Shown: positions 51,872 to 60,383 of the stretch, piece by piece
Layout: each line of letters starts with the position of its first letter
How positions within the stretch are numbered: position 1 is the first letter of the stretch
Assembly: GCF_038066715.1 (NCBI RefSeq)
Contig: NZ_JBBUKT010000011.1
Span: 124,001 to 188,000 of the forward strand
Length of the DNA stretch: 64,000 bases
From: Luteolibacter sp. Y139
GTDB lineage: Bacteria > Verrucomicrobiota > Verrucomicrobiia > Verrucomicrobiales > Akkermansiaceae
Direction: 5' to 3'
The notes under the pieces: model-generated
The model's input: the letters and a program-made list of their open reading frames with translations, nothing else
What the model was told of the DNA's origin: nothing
The model's database searches: none
Program-made: the position numbers and the translations under genes

Positions 51872-53362
51872 TCACAGCGCAGCCCGCGTCCTCGCCACCA
51901 GGGTGGAGTCCGGTGCCGATGATCCTTTCAGCCAATGCACGCTCGCGGCGAGGAAGCGGTGGCGGAATGCCGGCGACAGTGTCTGCCAGTCCTCGATGAC
52001 GGCGCCGCTGAACTTGTAGTCGTGGGAGTCGGTGCCCTTCATGTAGATGAGACGCTGGGCGGCATCGACGAAGGCCTTGGGGTCACCGCCAGCATCGAGG
52101 TAGGCGAGCGTCCGGCGTGCTGCGAGCGGACGATCCCCCATGAGGCCGGAGAAGATTTCCTCCACGGCTTCGGGGCCGGGTTTGATGCCGGACACGGGCT
52201 CGAAGGTATCGATCTGGGGGCCTTCCTTCGCTCCGGCATCGTCACGGAAGAGCGGGAGGAAGGAGGCATTCTGGAGCATCAGGAAGCGGCGCGTCTCATC
52301 ATTGGCGGCATGGTGGAAGGCGTAGTGCAGCGCATTGGTGGTGGTGGAAGCATGGAGCGCCACGATGCCGGGCTGGCGCATCAGCAATTCGGCTGCGGCG
52401 TGGAACATGGCGTCCCAGATTGGTTGCGGGCTGGCACCGGCATTGATGAGCTGGACGACCTTCGCCGAGGTTTCGTCCCAAGTGCCGGTGCGCAGGGTGG
52501 CGAGCATGTCGGCGGCGACTTCGGGCCGGTTTTCGCCGCCGTTCCAAGTGGCGCGGAGTTCCTTGAGGCGTTCGAGATTTTTGCGGCCGGGACGATCGGC
52601 GAGTTCGTCGCTTTCGGCAGGGTTCGCCTCATCGTGCGCGAGCAGGGCGTAGGAGAGTGAACGCAGGACCGGTTCGGCGTGCTGCCAGCCGATGAGGTGC
52701 AGAAGTCGCCAGGAATTGGCGACGTAGATGGCCTTGTGCCCGATATCCCGGTAGTCGCGCGCGCCGTAGCGGCAGAAGAGATCGAAGGCTGCCTGGGTAT
52801 CGCCGCCGCGGGCGAGGGCGGCGGCGGCGGTGTCGGCGCAGGAGACATCCCACGAATCCATGCCCATCGTGAACGCCGCGGCGGCACGATCCGAGGCGGG
52901 CACGGCGGGCTCGAAGACGCTCTCCATGGTCCAATCGCCGGACTGTTTGTCGCGGTCCTGTGACGATTTGAACTGATCAAGTGCCCAAAAGACCGGGAGC
53001 CAGCGGTCCGAGTCAGGGGCATTCAAGCTGGCAATGTGGGCGGAATTCACCACCAGCACGGCGTGGAATTTGAAGCCGACCGGGCGTGGCTGGATATTGC
53101 GGATGCCGGCCAGCAAGAGGGCGGCGACGATTTCCCGATGAGTGGTGCCGGCCTTGATCTTCGCGCCGACTTCCTCCAGCAGCCGTTCACGTGGAGTGTC
53201 TTCCAGCAGGCGGACGAGGGGCTCGATCTCCGGGCGGAAGCGGACGATGGATGGGTCGACCTTTGCCTCTTGGGCGGAAACGCGCGGCAGTCCTGCGAGA
53301 AAGCCGAGACCACCGAATGCGCCCGTGCCGATGAAGTCCCGCCGTGTGAAATCGCCGCTCAT
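51872..53362 (-). CDS. Tat-exported unknown protein
   Basis: The start is ATG 53362 (MSGDFTRRDFIGTG), which begins a twin-arginine signal (TRRDFIGTGAFGGLGFLAG); the frame further upstream is not needed. The 496-residue product is helical. The mature part includes AALLLAGIRNIQPRPVGFKFHAVLVVNSAHIA and several histidine-containing helices (HIGW, HASTTTNALHYAFHHA), but I know no family. The Tat signal suggests that it folds with a metal cofactor before export. Its leader holds a structured region (53481-53570). Confidence 0.6.
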   Translation of the reverse strand: MSGDFTRRDFIGTGAFGGLGFLAGLPRVSAQEAKVDPSIVRFRPEIEPLVRLLEDTPRERLLEEVGAKIKAGTTHREIVAALLLAGIRNIQPRPVGFKFHAVLVVNSAHIASLNAPDSDRWLPVFWALDQFKSSQDRDKQSGDWTMESVFEPAVPASDRAAAAFTMGMDSWDVSCADTAAAALARGGDTQAAFDLFCRYGARDYRDIGHKAIYVANSWRLLHLIGWQHAEPVLRSLSYALLAHDEANPAESDELADRPGRKNLERLKELRATWNGGENRPEVAADMLATLRTGTWDETSAKVVQLINAGASPQPIWDAMFHAAAELLMRQPGIVALHASTTTNALHYAFHHAANDETRRFLMLQNASFLPLFRDDAGAKEGPQIDTFEPVSGIKPGPEAVEEIFSGLMGDRPLAARRTLAYLDAGGDPKAFVDAAQRLIYMKGTDSHDYKFSGAVIEDWQTLSPAFRHRFLAASVHWLKGSSAPDSTLVARTRAAL

Positions 53363-53701
53363 GAAGGAGATGGCCTGCTTGGGAAGACCAAGCGGCACTC
53401 TGGACGAGAACGCCTTATACTGCAAGTTGCCCGGTGAGATCTTCGGGGGCGGCTGATTGCTTTCGCCGTACAAAACTCACGGCCGGCACGGGGGTAAACC
53501 CAAGAAACCCCGTGCCGGCCGTGTTCTGAACGGTTGCTACAAACTGGAAGGTGAAACCCAAGAAACCAACCGCTCGCCACAACCTATGTGGGTTCAAATT
53601 AAGCGGTAGGCGTGCCAAGTCTCTCCCAACGTTATGGAAAAATCGTCACAAAAGTCGGTGAATTGAGGTAGACATGAACGCCGTAAATCGAATTGGGGCG
53701 A
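53363..53701. other. Structured non-coding region between kefB-like gene and Tat-exported gene
   Basis: This 339-bp gap holds no gene I can support. It has a 13-bp perfect hairpin, GGCCGGCACGGGG with CCCCGTGCCGGCC (53481-53520), a weaker stem CGGTTG with CAACCG (53531-53572), and a 14-base direct repeat AAACCCAAGAAACC at 53496-53509 and 53554-53567, once in each loop region. A small stem CCACA/TGTGG (53577-53591) follows. It may be the 5' leader of the minus-strand Tat-exported gene, a small RNA or a terminator without T-run. Confidence 0.55.
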
Positions 53702-55498
53702 TCACTTGCGGTCCACAATTGCGAGCACGGCATCGTGCGACAGATCGGCTCGCTGGTAAGCTCCCATCGCGTTTTCGATCATCGCGATGGAGGTTTCGCG
53801 CTCGTCATGAATGACCTGCACGTCGTGGGCGCGGAGTTGGTCGACCTCGGTCTGGAACTTGGCGCGGGCGAAGATGAGGATGCCGGGATTCTTTTCACGG
53901 ACCAGCGGCAGGGCGGCGAGGGTGATGGCGACGGAAGGGAAGGTGAAGGCGACGAAGCGCGCGCGCTCGATGCCGGCGAGATCGAGTGCCTCCGGATGGG
54001 CTGCATCCGCGAAGAGCACCGGCTGGCCGGCGGCCTTGAGCTCGCGGACGGTGTCGGCATTCAGCTCCATCACCAGCGTGGGGATGTCGCAGCGGCGCAT
54101 GGCTTCATTGAGGCTCAGGCCGACCGGGCCGTAGCCGCAGATGATGGCGTGGTCGGCGATTTTGCGGACGGCGGCGGTGGGGGCCATGTCGGGCGCGGGC
54201 CGGGACGAGGACTTGAGGCCCTTGCTTTCCAGCCAACGGCCGAGCGGTCCCGCGCCGCGCATCAGGGAGGGGACGAGGCCCATGGTGACAGCGGTGCAGG
54301 CGAGCAGGAGCTGCTCGACGCCGGGATCGAAGAGCCGGAAGCCGCCGGCTTTTTTTACCAGCACGAGTGAGAATTCCCCCGTGCTCGCCAAGCTGGCGGT
54401 GGCCAAGAGGGCGGGCCGCAGCGGCACCTTCATGATCTTGGTCACGGCGAAGACGATGCCGCCCTTCACCGAGAGGATGAGGATGGTCCCGAGCAGGACG
54501 AAGGCCCACTGGTGAGCCAGCGCACCGAGGTCGATCATGAGGCCGACCGAGACGAAGAAGATTGTGAGGAACAGGTCCTTGAACGGCAGGATGTCCGCCA
54601 TGATGCGGTGCGAGTAGATCGACTCGCTGAGCACGAGGCCCGCGGCAAAGGCCCCGAGGGCGAGGCTGAGCTGCAGGGCTTCGCCTGCCAACGCGACTGC
54701 GGCGCAGGTGCCGATGATGGTCAGCGTGAAGAGCTCGCGGCTGCGGGTGCGGGCGACGGCGTGGAGGAGGGGGGTATTGCCGTAGCGGCCGAGCAGTACC
54801 GCTCCGCCGAGGAACAGGACGCCTTTTCCGATGGCCCACGCGATATTGCCCACCGTGGATCCCGTGCCGGTGCCGTAGATCGCCGGCAGCATCAGCATGA
54901 AGAGGATGACGAGGAGGTCTTGGAAAAGCGCGACGCCCAGCGAGAAGCGGGCACCGGGGTTATTCGGCTGGCCGATTTCCTGGAAGGACTTCATGGCCAC
55001 GGCGGTGGAGCTGAGGGCGATGGCCACCGACATGACGATGGTTTCCGGCCACGGCAGGCCGGTGAATCGGGAGACTCCGCCGGCGATGAGGGCGGTGAGT
55101 GCGACCTGGAGTCCTCCCCCGAAAAGCGACAGGCGCCAGAGATGGCGGAATTCCTCGACGGAGAACTCCAGGCCGAGGGTGAACATCAGCAGGATCACAC
55201 CGAGCTCGCCGAGGTTCGCGATCGTGGGGTCCTGCGGGCCGATGCCGACCAGAAGCAGCACCCCGCTATTGGCAATCAACACGCCGCAGAGGAAATAGCC
55301 GACGAGCAAGCTCTGGCGCAGCTTCACCAAGGCCAGCGAGACGAAGACTGCCAGCACCAGCACCATGGCCAGCATGCCGAAAAACGGCGTCACGCTGGAG
55401 CCACCGGCGGCGAGAGGGAGTTGATCGATCCAAGGCACGGGCATCGCCTCCAGCATTTCCGATGCACGGCGCGGAGGGAAGCTTTGCGTCACGGCCAT
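53702..55498 (-). CDS. Cation:proton antiporter with RCK domain (KefB type, CPA2)
   Basis: A 598-residue protein. About 12 membrane helices include the conserved GVILLMFTLGLEFSVEEF, ALSSTAVAMKSFQEIG and LGVALFQDLLVILFML segments of CPA2 antiporters. The C-terminal RCK/TrkA-N domain carries HAIICGYGPVGLSLNEAM (GxGxxG) and ends RADLSHDAVLAIVDRK. KefB-type proteins exchange K+ for H+ and respond to redox or glutathione state. MLEAMPVPW about 40 bases on is an alternative start. It is followed by a structured gap on the same strand, and faces away from tRNA-Leu. Confidence 0.88.
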   Translation of the reverse strand: MAVTQSFPPRRASEMLEAMPVPWIDQLPLAAGGSSVTPFFGMLAMVLVLAVFVSLALVKLRQSLLVGYFLCGVLIANSGVLLLVGIGPQDPTIANLGELGVILLMFTLGLEFSVEEFRHLWRLSLFGGGLQVALTALIAGGVSRFTGLPWPETIVMSVAIALSSTAVAMKSFQEIGQPNNPGARFSLGVALFQDLLVILFMLMLPAIYGTGTGSTVGNIAWAIGKGVLFLGGAVLLGRYGNTPLLHAVARTRSRELFTLTIIGTCAAVALAGEALQLSLALGAFAAGLVLSESIYSHRIMADILPFKDLFLTIFFVSVGLMIDLGALAHQWAFVLLGTILILSVKGGIVFAVTKIMKVPLRPALLATASLASTGEFSLVLVKKAGGFRLFDPGVEQLLLACTAVTMGLVPSLMRGAGPLGRWLESKGLKSSSRPAPDMAPTAAVRKIADHAIICGYGPVGLSLNEAMRRCDIPTLVMELNADTVRELKAAGQPVLFADAAHPEALDLAGIERARFVAFTFPSVAITLAALPLVREKNPGILIFARAKFQTEVDQLRAHDVQVIHDERETSIAMIENAMGAYQRADLSHDAVLAIVDRK

Positions 55499-55576
55499 GC
55501 GTCACCAAAGCGCATTCCGGCTCGACGGCTCCGCGGCCCGGCCCATAGTCGCCCGCGTTCCCCGGAAGCGGGCGAT

Positions 55577-55662
55577 GCCACCGTGGCGGAATCGGTAGAC
55601 GCCGCGGACTTAAAATCCGTTGGGAGGTAACTCCCGTGCCGGTTCGAGTCCGGCCGGTGGCA
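55577..55662 (+). tRNA. tRNA-Leu (anticodon TAA)
   Basis: An 86-base tRNA, read by eye. Acceptor GCCACCG pairs with CGGTGGC, followed by discriminator A. The D-loop region GGCGGAATCGGTAGACGC is typical. The anticodon stem/loop GCGGA-CTTAAAA-TCCGT gives anticodon TAA. A long class II variable arm (TGGGAGGTAACTCCC) and the T-stem/loop GCCGGTTCGAGTCCGGC complete it. No CCA is encoded. No integrase lies nearby, so it is not an obvious insertion site. Confidence 0.95.
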
Positions 55663-55911
55663 CTGATGATCTCCAGAGCGGCGTTACCTCGCCGTCGAAA
55701 TGCCCGTTAGAGATGTGGCGGAGATCTGGGCGGCGTGATCCGAGCCGACCTTTACTAGATTCTCAGCGCGGGTCGCCTTGGTGAGGTCTTTATCGCGGAG
55801 CAAGTCAATTGCTGCAGGCGCTGGCGGGCGAGGAGGTCGATCGCAAGACCGTGGCCGCCCGGGCAGGGATAGGGTAGCGGGGAATGTTGAGGCCCGGGGG
55901 GGCTTTTGGTT

Positions 55912-56154
55912 TCAGACCAGCGACCGCAGGGCGCGGCGGACGAGGTCGGCGAGGTTCTTGCCGTTGATGGAGTGGGAGGCGTACTCGGCTTCCGGGATTT
56001 CCTTCACGCGGTCGGAGGCGCAAGACTCGGCAAAGACGGTCACTTTCCGGACGCGGCACTTTTCGCCCTCGTCCGTCACCAGGATATAATGATGATCCGA
56101 TCCACGTTCTCCGCGAATGGATCCCAAGTATATCTCACGCATGGTCTGGTACAT
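55912..56154 (-). CDS. Small hypothetical protein
   Basis: An 80-residue protein, mostly polar, with no signal peptide or membrane helix. The core (HHYILVTDEGEKCRVRKVTVFAES) suggests a small beta-sheet domain and the end (INGKNLADLVRRALRSLV) a helix. No family is recognised. The gaps of about 250 bp to the tRNA and 200 bp to the sigma operon hold no supported gene. Confidence 0.55.
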   Translation of the reverse strand: MYQTMREIYLGSIRGERGSDHHYILVTDEGEKCRVRKVTVFAESCASDRVKEIPEAEYASHSINGKNLADLVRRALRSLV

Positions 56155-56355
56155 AGGAAGGGAAAGTATGCGATTTGGGCGTCGGGTTCGGTTGCCTGGG
56201 AGGCCGCCCTCAAAAGGTTCGACGCAGCGGGATATCCGGCGGTTACAAGGTGCGCCGGAATTCGGGAGATTTCCCGGGTAGGGTCCGGTTTAGGCCGGAA
56301 AGAGTTCGCTCAAGCAAAACGGGCGGCTCCGCGAGAGCGGCAAGCCGGGCTTCCG

Positions 56356-57249
56356 TTATTCGGCAGGGATCAGATCGAAAAGGTTCCGTCCGCCGTGTGA
56401 CTCGGGCGGGGTGGGGGGATCGGCCGCTGGTGTGGCTGGAGAGTCGCCTGCTCCGGTCGCCGGCTGTCCGGGATCGACTGACGGTGTGGAAGCAGGGGCC
56501 TGGGTGGGAACCGGCGTGACCTCGGCCACTTGGCCAGGCGTGGCCTGATCCAATTGCCGGGTGAGGTCGTCGATGAGCTCTTCCCAGATCATGAGGTCGC
56601 TGGAGGAGAGGTTTGCCAGCGCGTTGGCTTGTGGCAGGTCGAGTTGCTCTTGCAGCGCCTCTTGCTGTTGCTTCGAGTCCAGGGGCTTGGTATCAGCGGC
56701 AGGCTTTGCGTCGGCGATGTTTTCGCTGGCTGGCTTGGAGCTGCCGTTGCTGCCGCGGCCATCGACGATCTGCATGCCCGGGTCGTAGGACTGGGCGCCC
56801 CGGACCAGGATGGGGAAGATGCGTGTCTGCTGGTCAGACGTCAGGTCGAGCTCGCCCGTGAGTTTTGCCAATTGCCGGAGCGCATGGGCTTCGACCCGGC
56901 TGGCACTGGCCAGGAGTTCGTCATGCCGCGGGTGGCCGGGTTTGACCTGAACCTTCAAGTCCGTCCGCAGCTCGGCTGCGGCTGGTCCAGAAGGCGTGTT
57001 CCGGTCTGCTCGCGGACGATTGGGACGGCTGGACTTGCCAGAACCCGCCGAACGGGCACCGCTTGCCTGGGATTCCGGTTGCCAGGCACCGGAGGTGGCG
57101 AATTCTTCCTTCGCGCTCTTGCCGCGATTCGTCCGCGATGTTCCCGCTTCCATGCCGCCGGCCGCGTCACCATGGGTGACGACGAAGGTCACCGTGCCGG
57201 CTAGCACCAGCATGACGACTCCGGTTATGAATGGAAGGCGGTGGACCAT
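56356..57249 (-). CDS. Periplasmic Spy/CpxP-like protein of a sigma-factor operon
   Basis: A 297-residue protein with an N-terminal signal/anchor helix (ITGVVMLVLAGTVTFVV), a polar basic segment, then a helical part containing LTGELDLTSDQQTRIFPILV, which resembles the LTxxQ motif of Spy/CpxP-type periplasmic sensors. A glutamine-rich coiled part and a proline-rich tail follow. It is the last gene of a five-gene unit, 11 bp after the smaller protein at 57261. It may sense envelope stress or metal for the ECF sigma factor, which is inference. Confidence 0.6.
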   Translation of the reverse strand: MVHRLPFITGVVMLVLAGTVTFVVTHGDAAGGMEAGTSRTNRGKSAKEEFATSGAWQPESQASGARSAGSGKSSRPNRPRADRNTPSGPAAAELRTDLKVQVKPGHPRHDELLASASRVEAHALRQLAKLTGELDLTSDQQTRIFPILVRGAQSYDPGMQIVDGRGSNGSSKPASENIADAKPAADTKPLDSKQQQEALQEQLDLPQANALANLSSSDLMIWEELIDDLTRQLDQATPGQVAEVTPVPTQAPASTPSVDPGQPATGAGDSPATPAADPPTPPESHGGRNLFDLIPAE

Positions 57250-57260
57250 CGTGACGTCAG

Positions 57261-57650
57261 TCAGGTCTGCGGGCGGAGTTTCTGGATCTTCTCATCCAGG
57301 CTTTGCTTCTCCTTCTTCAGCTTCGCGGCATTCGGGCCATCGAGTTCCTCGATGAGCCGTCCGTAGAGCTCGGAGATTTGTTCGTGATAACTGAGAATGG
57401 TTTCGTCGCGCTTGAGGCGGATGCGCGTGGCCGCGCGCTGGATCTCACGCTCCACGGAGACTTGCTCCTGGGGTGCGAGGTCGAGCGAGTGCTTCAGGAG
57501 CGAGAGCGTCTCTTCTTCCCAATGGGCAGAGACCTCGGGCTTGGGCGCAGAGGCTTTCTTGCCCTGAATCTGGCCGACGCCGAAGCCGCAGGCGAAGACG
57601 GTCGCGAGGGCGAGAAGGATCACGAGATGATCGCGGAAACTTGGCTTCAT
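57261..57650 (-). CDS. Small membrane-anchored helical protein
   Basis: A 129-residue protein with one N-terminal hydrophobic segment (LVILLALATVFACGFGVG) and a long charged helical part (LLKHSLDLAPQEQVSVEREIQRAATRIRL), resembling periplasmic heavy-metal-resistance (CnrR/Spy) sensors. Its ATG overlaps the stop of the gene upstream (ATGA at 57647-57650). With the protein at 56356 it could form a periplasmic sensor couple. Confidence 0.65.
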   Translation of the reverse strand: MKPSFRDHLVILLALATVFACGFGVGQIQGKKASAPKPEVSAHWEEETLSLLKHSLDLAPQEQVSVEREIQRAATRIRLKRDETILSYHEQISELYGRLIEELDGPNAAKLKKEKQSLDEKIQKLRPQT

Positions 57651-57943
57651 GGTGCTTCAGGGATCGGGATTCGTGGGGAAGGAAGATGGCTCGAAGGCGT
57701 CAGGCGGTCCGCCAACAAGAGCCAAGCGAGGATGCCTGCCAAAACGGCCAGACCGGCCACGGTCCAGCGGCGCCAGATCTGGCGCAGGAAGCCGGCATGA
57801 ACCTGAGCGCCGAGCTCAGGCAGCCAGCCGATGGGATTGTCTTCCGGTGCGGCTCCTGAGGCCGACTCGGTCATCGTGCGGCGGAGCTTTTGCCGGCCGG
57901 CGGCCGCGAGCTTCTGCCAGGATGGCGGGGTATCGGGCTTCAT
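57647..57943 (-). CDS. Small single-pass membrane protein, probable anti-sigma partner
   Basis: A 98-residue protein with a cytoplasmic head (about 1-58), one membrane helix (about 62-80, VAGLAVLAGILAWLLL) and a short periplasmic tail rich in proline. Its start overlaps the stop of the ECF sigma gene (ATGA at 57940-57943). This order and size fit a minimal anti-sigma factor, with the head binding the sigma factor. No zinc-binding ZAS motif is present, so the binding mode is unknown. Confidence 0.6.
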   Translation of the reverse strand: MKPDTPPSWQKLAAAGRQKLRRTMTESASGAAPEDNPIGWLPELGAQVHAGFLRQIWRRWTVAGLAVLAGILAWLLLADRLTPSSHLPSPRIPIPEAP

Positions 57944-58644
57944 GGCGATTCGAGTTGTTTGAGCAATGTGTTGAGTTTCTTGCGGGCGCGGAAGGCGGTC
58001 ACCTTGACCTTTGATTGGCCCCAGCCGGTCAATGCGGAGATCTCGGCGACCGAGCGCTCTTCCAGGTCGAGCAGACGGATGACGATTTGTTCGTGGGGCT
58101 TCAGTGCGGCGATGAGGCGGTCGAGAAGGCCGGACACCAGATCCGGGTCATCATTGCCGCCGTGATCTTCCGCCTGGGATTGGATGTGCTCGAGGGCGAT
58201 GCGCTCGGCGTCCGTTAGATCGCTCGCCATGACGGCGGGGCGGGCCTTCTGACGGCGCAGCCAATCGTAGCAGGTGGTGACCGCGAGGCGGCTAACCCAG
58301 TGACTGAAAGGCTGCGGGCCCCGGTACTGGTGCATCTTCACGAAGACCTTGATGAAGACTTCCTGGAGGACGTCTTCCAGATCCGCATTCCGGCGGATCT
58401 GGCGGCTGACGAGGCGCGCTACCAGGGGATGGAGGAGAGTGACGATTTCCTTGCCCGCGGCTTCTTCGCCCCTGCGCGCCGCTTCCAGCAGGGCCATCGA
58501 TGGCTCCTGGGATGAAGCGGCGTCATTGACCGGGGCGGCCATGCCCGGTGCCGGGCAGGCACCTGCCTGCGGCGCGTGGCCGAAGACCTCCGGGGTCGCC
58601 CAGAGCCCGTGCTCGATCCGTCCGCTATGGAGGTAGCCGCTCAT
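57940..58644 (-). CDS. ECF RNA polymerase sigma factor
   Basis: ATG 58644 overlaps the stop of the exported protein gene (ATGA); 234 residues. A later start (MAAPVNDAAS) is possible because the first 45 residues are not conserved. Region 2 (LVSRQIRRNADLEDVLQEVFIKVFVKMHQYRG, with DVLQEVF) and region 4 (ALKPHEQIVIRLLDLEERSVAEISALTGWGQSK) are clear. It is coupled upstream and downstream and heads the membrane genes at 57943, 57650 and 57249. Confidence 0.88.
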   Translation of the reverse strand: MSGYLHSGRIEHGLWATPEVFGHAPQAGACPAPGMAAPVNDAASSQEPSMALLEAARRGEEAAGKEIVTLLHPLVARLVSRQIRRNADLEDVLQEVFIKVFVKMHQYRGPQPFSHWVSRLAVTTCYDWLRRQKARPAVMASDLTDAERIALEHIQSQAEDHGGNDDPDLVSGLLDRLIAALKPHEQIVIRLLDLEERSVAEISALTGWGQSKVKVTAFRARKKLNTLLKQLESP

Positions 58645-59624
58645 GGGGTGGGCGTGCGTTGCACGCGGTAGTAACGATGGGCCGGCGCGGGCGAGGTGGT
58701 ATCGGTGAAGGAAAGGGAGGCGGTGATCTTGTTCGCGGCGAAGCGTGATCCGGTCAGGGCATTGCTCCACGACTTGAGATCGTCGGAGCACTGGACCTGA
58801 TAGTCGAAGCCGGTATGGGCAGGCCACCGGAGCAGGCTGCCTCCACTGGACGGCTTGGTGACGCTCTCCAAGGCAAAGGGCTCCGGCGGGATGGAGGCCA
58901 CCAGCCAATCCGCGACGAGCAGCCAGTTGTCCCCGGCCTGGCCAGGAGAACCGGCCGCGATCTCCCACTCGGCGGCGACGGGTCCGAGATTCATCGCGGC
59001 CGAGACGGAGGTGAATTTCTGACTGAAAAGCGGTATGGAATCCAATTCCGCGGACCACACGTTCTTGGTGAAATTGATCGAAACACTCAGCGTCTGGAGG
59101 GCGGCGATGCCTAACAACTGGTCGCCGCGCAGGAAGGCGATGCCGGTGTCGCGGACGGTGACGCCGTCGTCGGTCATGACTTTCCCGGAGGTGTTGTCGA
59201 AGACCACTGCGGCGAGGAAGGTGCCCGCGATGTTGTAGAACGAGATGTAGAAGCGGTCGCGTTTCGAATTGGTGGAGTCTTGCACTCCCAGCAGGGAATC
59301 GAACTGCACCTCCGGGAAGCCGGTGGTGACGGGATTGAAATTGACCGGGCGGTAGACCAGAGTGGTTGCACTATTCGGCGAGGCATAGCCCAGCCAGGCG
59401 GTCTTTCCCAAGGGCAGATCGGCCACTGCATTCTGGGCGATCCCTTGCACTGCGTTGACCGAATTGGTGGAGACCCAACTGTTGCTGCCGCCCCACTTGT
59501 TGTTGCCCACGGTGAACTCCTCGAACTGCGTGGAATACAGCGTGCCCGCCTCCGACACCGGCGTCAGGATCGACGTCGAGAGGAGGAAGACCGCTTGGGC
59601 GGCAGTGAGGAGAGGGCGCTTCAC
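58641..59624 (-). CDS. Secreted protein of unknown function, first gene of the sigma operon
   Basis: A 327-residue protein with a signal peptide (LLTAAQAVFLLSTSILTPVSEA) and a mainly beta-rich mature part (PEP-CTERM-like repeats are not visible). Segments such as GTLYSTQFEEFTVGNNKWGGSNSW and RDRFYISFYNIAGTFLAAVVF suggest a concanavalin-like or carbohydrate-binding domain. The C-terminus (FDYQVQCSDDLKSWS) is a common Verrucomicrobial exported ending. Its stop overlaps the ECF sigma start (ATGA), so it belongs to the operon. Confidence 0.65.
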   Translation of the reverse strand: MKRPLLTAAQAVFLLSTSILTPVSEAGTLYSTQFEEFTVGNNKWGGSNSWVSTNSVNAVQGIAQNAVADLPLGKTAWLGYASPNSATTLVYRPVNFNPVTTGFPEVQFDSLLGVQDSTNSKRDRFYISFYNIAGTFLAAVVFDNTSGKVMTDDGVTVRDTGIAFLRGDQLLGIAALQTLSVSINFTKNVWSAELDSIPLFSQKFTSVSAAMNLGPVAAEWEIAAGSPGQAGDNWLLVADWLVASIPPEPFALESVTKPSSGGSLLRWPAHTGFDYQVQCSDDLKSWSNALTGSRFAANKITASLSFTDTTSPAPAHRYYRVQRTPTP

Positions 59625-59684
59625 AAGTCAGTTAGCCGGGCTTCGCCAAAAGCAACGCTGGGTGGGATTCATCCTGGCGGGGAT

Positions 59685-60203
59685 TCAGGGTGAAGTGGTG
59701 GATTTGGGATCCTTGTCTGACTTGTCCTTGGTCTGGCCTGGCGGTGCCGGAGGTTTTCCGCGGCCGGTTCCCTTGAAGAATTCCTCGAGGGTCACGAAGC
59801 CATCCTCATTCTCATCCATGTGGTTGAAGTGGTTCGCGGGGACGTGCGGAGGGACGTGGCTGTATCTCGGCAGGGTGGAGAACTCTTCCAACGTGAGGAG
59901 CTGATCATCACCGGCCAGATCGAGGAAGAGGGATGCGACCTTCTGGTCCATGCGGTTCTTCAATTCCACGACCGCGGCCTGACGCTCGGTCTCATCGACC
60001 TGTCCATCGCCATTCGTGTCCCAGATCTTGTTGCCCTGGCCGCGGGAGCTATTGCGGGCCTCATCGTATGCCTGGCGCTCCAATTCGGAGATGTTCCCGT
60101 CTCCATTCACATCGAGGAACGCGGCGGTGGAGGTCGTCATGCCCGGTGGCACGGCGACGCAAACTCCGGCGAGAACAAGCCACGGGAAGAGTGGAGTTTT
60201 CAT
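59685..60203 (-). CDS. EF-hand calcium-binding secreted protein
   Basis: The start is ATG 60203 with a signal peptide (FPWLVLAGVCVAVPPGM); 172 residues. Four EF-hand-type loops are visible: DVNGDGNISELE, DTNGDGQVDETE, a degenerate DLAGDDQLLTLEE, and DENEDGFVTLEE. It probably binds calcium in the periplasm or outside. A proline-rich, lysine/aspartate tail ends it. It lies about 60 bp upstream of the sigma operon and 180 bp from the dehydrogenase gene, with no obvious partner. Confidence 0.85.
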   Translation of the reverse strand: MKTPLFPWLVLAGVCVAVPPGMTTSTAAFLDVNGDGNISELERQAYDEARNSSRGQGNKIWDTNGDGQVDETERQAAVVELKNRMDQKVASLFLDLAGDDQLLTLEEFSTLPRYSHVPPHVPANHFNHMDENEDGFVTLEEFFKGTGRGKPPAPPGQTKDKSDKDPKSTTSP

Positions 60204-60383
60204 GATTGAATGCGGGGACAGCTTTCGAGAATGGCCGTCTGGCGGGGCATCGGTTTCCAACGATGCAGGGCGCAAACCGGGGTCCATACCGGCCCGCAGG
60301 ATAGGGGATGGGGGGCCGCAAGGCAATGCCGAGCATGCGTAGGGTCCGGCGGTGGGAGCCGGCCTGAATCCGGGGGCCGGGAT

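Noticed and set aside
55577-55911. Integration site at the 3' end of tRNA-Leu
   Set aside because: No integrase, no repeated tRNA end and no foreign gene cluster next to it.
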